Source: Deltaproteobacteria bacterium UBA2385
GTDB lineage: Bacteria > Myxococcota_A > UBA796 > UBA2385
Reading direction: 5' to 3'
DNA: 9,367 nucleotides
NCBI GenBank assembly: GCA_002343455.1
Contig: DDSR01000354.1
Coordinates: 1-9,367, forward strand
Made by a program: the position numbers and the translations under genes. The notes below the pieces were generated by a model, which ran no database searches, was not told the origin of the DNA, and worked only from the letters and a program-made list of their open reading frames with translations. Of the stretch, positions 4,385 to 9,367 are shown one piece after another (positions within the stretch are counted from its first letter, which is position 1; every line of letters starts with the position of its first letter).

Positions 4385-6711
4385 TCGGGGCGCCAGTCCT
4401 CGGGGAAGAAGTCCTGGTAGTCCCGGCGTAGGAAGCGCTGGTCGATCAGCATGACGACGCCTTTGTCCTCGGCGGTGCGCACCACGCGGCCGGCGGCCTG
4501 GACCACCCGCGCCATCGCCGGCACCAGCCAGGCGTATCGGTAGCCCTCCTCGTATTCCTGCTGGTACCAGGCCTGCAGCAGCTTGCGCTCCAGGTTGGCC
4601 ATCGGCAGGGCCGGGCCGACGATGATGGCCCCGGTCAAGGCAGCCCCGGGCAGGTCGACGCCCTCGGCGAAGATGCCCCCGAGCACGCCCAGCAGGATGT
4701 GGCCCTCGCCCCGGGCCATCGTCTCCAGCAGGGTGGCGCGCTCGGCCTCGCCCATCCGTCGGCCCTGCTCCAGCACCGGCCGCTCGCCGAGATCCAGCAG
4801 GGGCCGCAGCTCGTCGAGCAGTGCGAAGCTGCTGAAGAAGACGGCGACGTTGCCGGGGACCGAGCGCAGGCAGTCGCTGACCAGGGCGGCGGTGGGCTCC
4901 CGATCGCGGGCCCGGTGGCGGTACTCGGTGCTCACCTGGGGGAAGAGCAGGACCTGGAGGTTCTCGGGCGGGAAGGGCGAGGAGAAGCGGGCGACCTGCT
5001 GGCGCTCGGGGTCCAGCCCGCAGAGCGAGGCGTAGAACTCGGTCGGGTGCAGGGTCGCCGAGATCAGCGCGCTGCCGGCGAGGCTGTGGAAGAGGGGGCG
5101 CAGGATGGGCGAAGGATCGCGGCAGAGCAGGGAGAGCTCGACGTCGCCGCGCGGCAGGCGGCGCCAGATGCAGACGGTCTCCTCGCCGGCGCGGTCCAGG
5201 GCGGAGCGCAGGCGCAGCACGGCGCGGGCGATGTCCAGCCAGGGATCGACCTCGCCCGGGCCCAGCAGGGGGCGCTCGTGGCGCAGCAGCACGTAGTCGA
5301 GGCCGACGGCGTCGACCTCCTCGGCCAGCCGGCGGACCCGCCGGGGCTGCAGGCCGTCCTCCAACGAGAGGGCCACCTCTCCCTGAGCGGCGAGCTCGAC
5401 ACCCTCCTCCAAGAAGAGCGCGATCTCCTCGGCCACGCGGGCGATGCCCTCGTAGGCTGGGTCGCCTTGGAGCATGGCGAGGGCGCGCTGCGCGGTCGAG
5501 CGCAGCAGGCGGGGCGAGGCATAGCCCATGGCCCGGTCGGGCAGGTTGTGGGCCTCGTCGACCAGGACGATCCACTCGCCAGGGGCCTCGGCGAGGGCAT
5601 CCAGGCGCACCGAGGGGTCGAAGACGTAGTTGTAGTCGGCCACCACGACGTCGGCCTCGGCGACGAGGTCCATGCTCAGCGCGAAGGGGCAGGCGCGGGC
5701 GGGGCCGGCGAGGGCGACGACGTCGTCGGGGTCCAGCGCCGAGCCCTGCCAGGCGCGGGAGATCAGCCGCTGGGCGGCGACCTTGTCGTGGTAGTCGCGG
5801 GCGTACTCGCAGGAGTCGGGGCGGCAGGCGAGGACCTCGTTGAGGCAGATCTTCTCGCGGGCGCGCAGGCTGACGGCGCGCAGGGGCAGGCCGCGCGCGG
5901 CCATGGCGCGCAGGCTCTCCTCGGCCATGAGCTGCTGGGTCGTGCGGGCGGTGGCGAAGAGCACCCGGCGGTCGGTCGCCCAGGCCACGGCGATGGCCGC
6001 GTGCAGCACGGCGGCGGTCTTGCCGTAGCCGGTGGGGGCGACCAGCAGCAGGTGGCGGCCCTGGCGCAGGGCCTCGGCGACCTGCCGGGAGAGCTCCTCC
6101 TGGCCGGGTCGCCAGCCCTCGTGGGCGAATGGAACCGGGCCCAGGCGGCGGCGGTGCAGCCAGGCCAGCCGCTCCTCGCGGCGGCGGATCAGGTCGCTGA
6201 GCAGCGCGTTCAGCCAGGCCCCGGTCTCACGATCGGGCCGCACATCCAGCAGGTGCCGGTAGCCGTCGGCGAGGCTCTCCACGACCAGCCGGCCGCGGGC
6301 AGGCTGACCATCGCAGGCCAGGAAGTGCAGGTAGAGCTGGAGCTGCCGCACCCAGGAGGGGAAGTGCTCGGCTTGCATTTCGGCGAGGCGGGCGCCGGGC
6401 AGGGCCGTCGACTTGAGCTCCTCGACCACGACCTCCTCGCCCTCTCGCGAGAGGCCGTCCAGCCGGCCCGAGATGCAGATCTCCCAGCCCAGGACCAGCA
6501 GGCGGTGCCGAACCGTGACCTCGCGGCGGAAGCCCTCGTCCTGCCCGGCCCGATCGCCCTGCCAGGCGGTGTGCACCTGCTGGCCGGCCTTCATGCGCGC
6601 CCGCGCGGACCAGGCCGCCTGCAGGCGGAGGTGGCCGCTGGGCGGGACCGCCTCCAGCAGATCGTGCACGCCGAGATCGAGGGTCCGGCTGTGGTCGTCG
6701 AAGCGGAGCAT
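4375..6711 (-). CDS. RecB-type nuclease fused to DinG/XPD-like Fe-S superfamily 2 helicase
   Basis: In this 778-residue protein, residues 1 to about 180 look like a PD-(D/E)xK nuclease of the RecB type. H47, then G82-R-L-D85-G, then E98-L-K100 and Q123-x3-Y127 match the H, D, ExK and QxxxY positions. From about 200 a Rad3/XPD/DinG helicase follows. It has Walker A APTGYGKT (225-232), DEAH box V384-D-E-A-H388, motif III SAT (551-553) and motif VI Q738-AAGRVVR. Cysteines C289, C296, C301 and C341 lie between Walker A and the DEAH box, where this family carries its 4Fe-4S cluster; which four bind iron is inferred. Family members unwind DNA 5' to 3' with ATP, so a repair or structure-processing role with coupled cutting is likely. 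All key motifs look intact. ATG at 6711 is the natural start, 83 bp from the divergent lysC-lysA gene, with no clear Shine-Dalgarno sequence. The TGA stop is inside the palindrome at 4340-4384. Confidence 0.9.
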   Translation of the reverse strand: MLRFDDHSRTLDLGVHDLLEAVPPSGHLRLQAAWSARARMKAGQQVHTAWQGDRAGQDEGFRREVTVRHRLLVLGWEICISGRLDGLSREGEEVVVEELKSTALPGARLAEMQAEHFPSWVRQLQLYLHFLACDGQPARGRLVVESLADGYRHLLDVRPDRETGAWLNALLSDLIRRREERLAWLHRRRLGPVPFAHEGWRPGQEELSRQVAEALRQGRHLLLVAPTGYGKTAAVLHAAIAVAWATDRRVLFATARTTQQLMAEESLRAMAARGLPLRAVSLRAREKICLNEVLACRPDSCEYARDYHDKVAAQRLISRAWQGSALDPDDVVALAGPARACPFALSMDLVAEADVVVADYNYVFDPSVRLDALAEAPGEWIVLVDEAHNLPDRAMGYASPRLLRSTAQRALAMLQGDPAYEGIARVAEEIALFLEEGVELAAQGEVALSLEDGLQPRRVRRLAEEVDAVGLDYVLLRHERPLLGPGEVDPWLDIARAVLRLRSALDRAGEETVCIWRRLPRGDVELSLLCRDPSPILRPLFHSLAGSALISATLHPTEFYASLCGLDPERQQVARFSSPFPPENLQVLLFPQVSTEYRHRARDREPTAALVSDCLRSVPGNVAVFFSSFALLDELRPLLDLGERPVLEQGRRMGEAERATLLETMARGEGHILLGVLGGIFAEGVDLPGAALTGAIIVGPALPMANLERKLLQAWYQQEYEEGYRYAWLVPAMARVVQAAGRVVRTAEDKGVVMLIDQRFLRRDYQDFFPEDWRPERV

Positions 6712-6794
6712 GTCGCGGGGTAACAGGGCGCCGGTACCAGGGCTGGCCGGGCCAAGGCGGGCTACCCTCCGCGCCTTCTCCTGTGGAGCCTGCC
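6712..6794. promoter_or_regulatory. Divergent intergenic region between helicase and lysC-lysA genes
   Basis: These 83 bp separate two divergently transcribed genes, so promoters for both are expected here or just inside the genes. I find no convincing -35/-10 pair on either strand. On the minus strand TTGGCC (6755-6750) and TGTTAC (6725-6720) are 24 bp apart, which is too far for a standard sigma-70 promoter. A small inverted repeat TGGCC-G-GGCCA lies near 6744-6754. No lysine riboswitch could fit in the space. Confidence 0.4.
6785..6788 (+). promoter_or_regulatory. Shine-Dalgarno sequence for lysC-lysA
   Basis: GGAG lies six bases before the ATG at 6795 and supports that start over alternatives. 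The encoded protein begins MPSSPWVVLKFGGTSV, which puts the aspartokinase KFGGTS motif at the usual distance from the N-terminus. Confidence 0.75.
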
Positions 6795-9367
6795 ATGCCT
6801 TCCTCCCCCTGGGTCGTCCTCAAGTTCGGCGGCACCAGCGTCTCCAGCCTCGCCCGCTGGTTGCTCATCCGCGGCATCGCCCGCCAGCGGCTGGAGGCCG
6901 GGGAGCGGGTGCTGCTGGTCTGCTCGGCCCTGGCCGGGGTCAGCAACCTGCTGGTCGAGGCCGCCGCGCGGGCCCCTCGGGGCGAGCACGAGCCCGTGCT
7001 GGCGCAGATCCTGGCCCGGCACCGGGCCTTCGCGGAGGAGCTCGGCGTGGACCCGGCCGAGGCGGATCCGGCGCTGGACGAGCTGAAGCGCACCCTGCTG
7101 GGAGCCAGCCTGCTGGGCGAGCTCAGCCCGACGCAGGAGGCGCGCATCCTGGCGACGGGCGAGCTGGCGCTCAGCCGACTGGCGGCGGCCTGGATGCGGG
7201 CCCAGGGCGAGGCGCTGAGCTGGCTGGACGCGCGGGAGCTGCTGCGCTCGGAGCCGCAGGCCGCTCGACCTGAACGGAGCCTGCTGCTGCAGGCCCATGT
7301 GGGCGACGAGCTCGACCCGGAGCTGATCGTTCGCCTGAACAGTGCCGGGAACCTGGCCCTGACCCAGGGCTTCATCGCCCGCGACCACCGCGGCCGGACG
7401 GTGCTGCTGGGGCGGGGCGGCTCGGACACCTCGGCCTCTCTGTTCGCGGCCCGCCTGGGGGCGGCGCGCTGCGAGATCTGGACGGATGTGCCCGGCATGT
7501 TCACCGCCAACCCCGCGGCGATCCCCTCGGCCCGGCTGCTGCTGCACCTGGGCTACGACGAGGCCCAGGAGATCGCCTCGACCGGGGCCAAGGTGCTGCA
7601 CCCGCGCTGCCTGCCTCCGCTGCGGCGGCACGGGATCCCGCTGGAGATCCGCTGCACCCAGCGGCCCGAGCTGGCGGGCACCCGGGTCTCGGGCGAGGGC
7701 GCCGGGGGCGGCTCGCGGGTCTTCGCGATCAGCGCCCGGCGCGGCGTGACCCTGGTCAGCATGGACACGGTCGGGATGTGGCACCAGGCGGGCTTCCTGG
7801 CGGATGCCTTCGCCTGCTTCAAGGCCCGGGGGCTGTCGATCGACCTCGTCTCCACCAGCGAGAGCAATGTGACGGTCACCCTGGATCCCAGCGACACGGC
7901 CCTGGCGCCCGGGGTGCTCGCGGAGCTGCTGGCGGACCTCGCCCCCCTCTGCCGGGCTTCGGCGATCGAGGGCTGCGCGGCGGTCAGCCTGGTGGGGCGG
8001 CGAATCCGCGGGCTGCTGCACAAGCTGGGCCCGGCCCTGCAGGCCTTCGAGGAGAAGCGCATCCACATGCTGACCCAGGCGGCCAGCGATCTGAACCTCA
8101 CCTTCGTCGTCGACGAGGGCGAGGCCGACCGGCTGGTCAAGGAGCTGCACGCCCTGCTCTTCGACGGCTCGGACCCGGCGCTGGGGCCGACCTGGAGCGA
8201 GCTGGAGCAGCAGTCTGCGGCGGTGCGGCGGGCCTCGCCCTGGTGGGAGGCCCAGGCCGGCCGGCTGTGTGCGATGGAGCTGCCGCGCTACGTGTTGCAC
8301 GGTCCGACCATCGACCGGGCGGCCAAGGGGCTGCTGGCCCTGAAGAACGTCGGCCGCGTCCTGTACGCGATGAAGGCCAACCCTCACCCCGAGGTGCTGC
8401 GGCGGCTGGTCGCCCTGGGGGTCGGCTTGGAGTGTGTCTCCCCCGGCGAGCTGGCGCGGGCCTTCGAGGCCTGCCCCGATCTCGAGCCCGAGCGGGTGCT
8501 GTTCACGCCGAACTTCGCCCCTCGCGAGGAGTACATCGCCGCCTTCGAGCTGGGCGTGCGCGTCACCCTGGACAACCTGGAGCCCCTGCGCCTCTGGCCC
8601 GAGGTCTTCGCCGGGCGGGAGCTGCACCTGCGCATCGACCCCGGCAGCGGGCGAGGCCACCACGACCATGTGCGCACCGGCGGCTCACGCTCCAAGTTCG
8701 GCATCGCCCGCGAGGAGCTTGCGGAGGTGATCGAGCGGTGCGGGGCGCTGAGGGTGGTGGTGCGAGGCCTGCACGCCCACGCCGGCAGCGGCATCCGCTC
8801 GCCCGAGCACTGGGCCGAGGTCGGCGCCTTCCTCGCCGAGCTGGCCCGGGAGCTGCCTGCGGTCGAGGTGCTCGACCTCGGCGGGGGCCTGGGCGTCCCG
8901 ACCCGACCGGGCGAGGCGCCGCTGGACCTCGCCGAGCTCGACCGGCGGCTGGGGGCCATCCGGCAGGCCCACCCGCAGTACGCCCTCTGGCTGGAGCCCG
9001 GGCGCTTCCTGGTCGCCGAGGCCGGCGTGCTGGTCGCGCGGGTCACCCAGACCAAGCAGAAGGGGATGCACCGCTACGTCGGCATCGGCACCGGCATGAA
9101 CAGCCTGATCCGGCCGGCGCTGTACGGGGCCTGGCACGAGGTCGTCAACCTCAGCCGCCTGGGCGAGCCCGCCACCGAGCGGCTGAGCGTGGTGGGGCCC
9201 ATCTGCGAGTCGGGCGACACCCTGGCCCGCGACCGGCTGCTGCCCGAGACACAGGCTGGGGATGTGCTGCTGATCGGGCTGACCGGGGCGTACGGGAGCT
9301 CCATGAGCAGCCGCTACAACCTGCGCGAGCCGGCGGAGGAGGTGCTGATCGAGGACCACGATAGGGG
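6795..9367 (+). CDS. lysC-lysA: Bifunctional aspartate kinase / diaminopimelate decarboxylase (3' partial)
   Basis: 857 codons are visible with no stop before the right edge. The N-terminal part is an aspartokinase (aspartate to aspartyl phosphate, the first step of lysine, threonine and methionine synthesis). It shows KFGGTSV (10-16), GE123L, GRGGSD211TSA, WTDVPGMFTANP and GAK266VLHP. Two ACT-like regulatory units follow at about 310-385 and 393-455. The first (VSMDTVGMWHQAGFLADAF) resembles the lysine-sensitive LysC type, so feedback by lysine is inferred. From about 497 a fold-III PLP-dependent diaminopimelate decarboxylase follows (meso-diaminopimelate to lysine, the last step). It has YAMK527AN with the PLP lysine, HAHAGSG (660-666), DLGGGLG (694-700), EPGR (734-737), C804ESGD and the terminal GAYGSSMSSRYN. 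Known LysC-LysA fusions are about 860-870 residues, so only a few residues should be missing. All key residues of both halves are present. The gene is divergent from the helicase gene. Confidence 0.95.
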   Translation, partial: MPSSPWVVLKFGGTSVSSLARWLLIRGIARQRLEAGERVLLVCSALAGVSNLLVEAAARAPRGEHEPVLAQILARHRAFAEELGVDPAEADPALDELKRTLLGASLLGELSPTQEARILATGELALSRLAAAWMRAQGEALSWLDARELLRSEPQAARPERSLLLQAHVGDELDPELIVRLNSAGNLALTQGFIARDHRGRTVLLGRGGSDTSASLFAARLGAARCEIWTDVPGMFTANPAAIPSARLLLHLGYDEAQEIASTGAKVLHPRCLPPLRRHGIPLEIRCTQRPELAGTRVSGEGAGGGSRVFAISARRGVTLVSMDTVGMWHQAGFLADAFACFKARGLSIDLVSTSESNVTVTLDPSDTALAPGVLAELLADLAPLCRASAIEGCAAVSLVGRRIRGLLHKLGPALQAFEEKRIHMLTQAASDLNLTFVVDEGEADRLVKELHALLFDGSDPALGPTWSELEQQSAAVRRASPWWEAQAGRLCAMELPRYVLHGPTIDRAAKGLLALKNVGRVLYAMKANPHPEVLRRLVALGVGLECVSPGELARAFEACPDLEPERVLFTPNFAPREEYIAAFELGVRVTLDNLEPLRLWPEVFAGRELHLRIDPGSGRGHHDHVRTGGSRSKFGIAREELAEVIERCGALRVVVRGLHAHAGSGIRSPEHWAEVGAFLAELARELPAVEVLDLGGGLGVPTRPGEAPLDLAELDRRLGAIRQAHPQYALWLEPGRFLVAEAGVLVARVTQTKQKGMHRYVGIGTGMNSLIRPALYGAWHEVVNLSRLGEPATERLSVVGPICESGDTLARDRLLPETQAGDVLLIGLTGAYGSSMSSRYNLREPAEEVLIEDHDR

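Noticed and set aside
4699..6723. 674-codon plus-strand open frame antisense to the helicase gene
   Set aside because: Low-complexity Gly/Ala/Gln/Val composition with no motif; the minus-strand frame carries intact nuclease and helicase motifs.
6762..8669. 635-codon minus-strand open frame antisense to lysC-lysA
   Set aside because: Gln/Arg/Gly-rich shadow with no recognisable domain; the plus strand encodes conserved aspartokinase and decarboxylase motifs.
7778..9364. 528-codon plus-strand open frame within lysC-lysA
   Set aside because: Out-of-frame reading rich in Arg, Gly, Ala and Pro; the frame from 6795 runs through uninterrupted with all active-site residues.

Overview
The window is very GC-rich (by eye around 70% or more; not computed) and densely coding, with strong G/C preference at third codon positions. 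It looks like a bacterial chromosome segment with no phage, plasmid or CRISPR signature. Two features hint at lineage without fixing it. One is a single-chain aspartokinase-diaminopimelate decarboxylase (LysC-LysA), a fusion known from Xanthomonadaceae and some other lineages. The other is a set of GTAGGAGC/GTAGGGGC-headed REP-like hairpins of the kind common in gammaproteobacteria and also seen elsewhere. The long TPR protein with ClpX-type zinc fingers would also suit a myxobacterial or related deltaproteobacterial lineage. I do not assign a phylum.

Layout. (1) 2-2263, plus strand: a 5'-truncated TPR/helical-repeat protein ending in two tandem ClpX-type C4 zinc fingers. It is followed with no gap (TAG then GTG) by a small three-helix membrane protein. 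(2) 2264-2418: a convergent intergenic region filled with REP-like short inverted and direct repeats. (3) 2419-6711, minus strand: three tandem genes, read from right to left. They are a RecB-type nuclease fused to a DinG/XPD-like iron-sulfur helicase, a patatin-like phospholipase, and a small DCC-family (DUF393) thiol-disulfide protein. (4) 6712-6794: a short divergent intergenic region. (5) 6795 to the right edge, plus strand: the LysC-LysA fusion, open at the edge but probably lacking only a few C-terminal residues.

The most striking signal is a pair of long, near-identical perfect palindromes at 2865-2905 and 4340-4384. They share a 39-nt core with 19-bp arms around one unpaired A. They lie at the 3' ends of the patatin and helicase genes, so the real stop codons of both genes are inside the palindrome, and they bracket the patatin gene. 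Each arm carries stops in all three frames, so the element stops translation in all six frames. The next minus-strand gene starts 25 or 26 nt beyond each palindrome. The outermost base pairs differ between copies but still pair. This suggests a dispersed palindromic element acting at gene 3' ends as a translational stop, RNA hairpin or terminator. I do not recognise it as a named family.

Functionally, the right-hand gene belongs to the aspartate/lysine/meso-diaminopimelate pathway. The helicase-nuclease probably acts in DNA repair. The patatin and DCC proteins are probably lipid and redox enzymes of unknown substrate. Apart from the minus-strand run, which may be one transcription unit punctuated by the palindromes, I see no evidence that these genes form one pathway.
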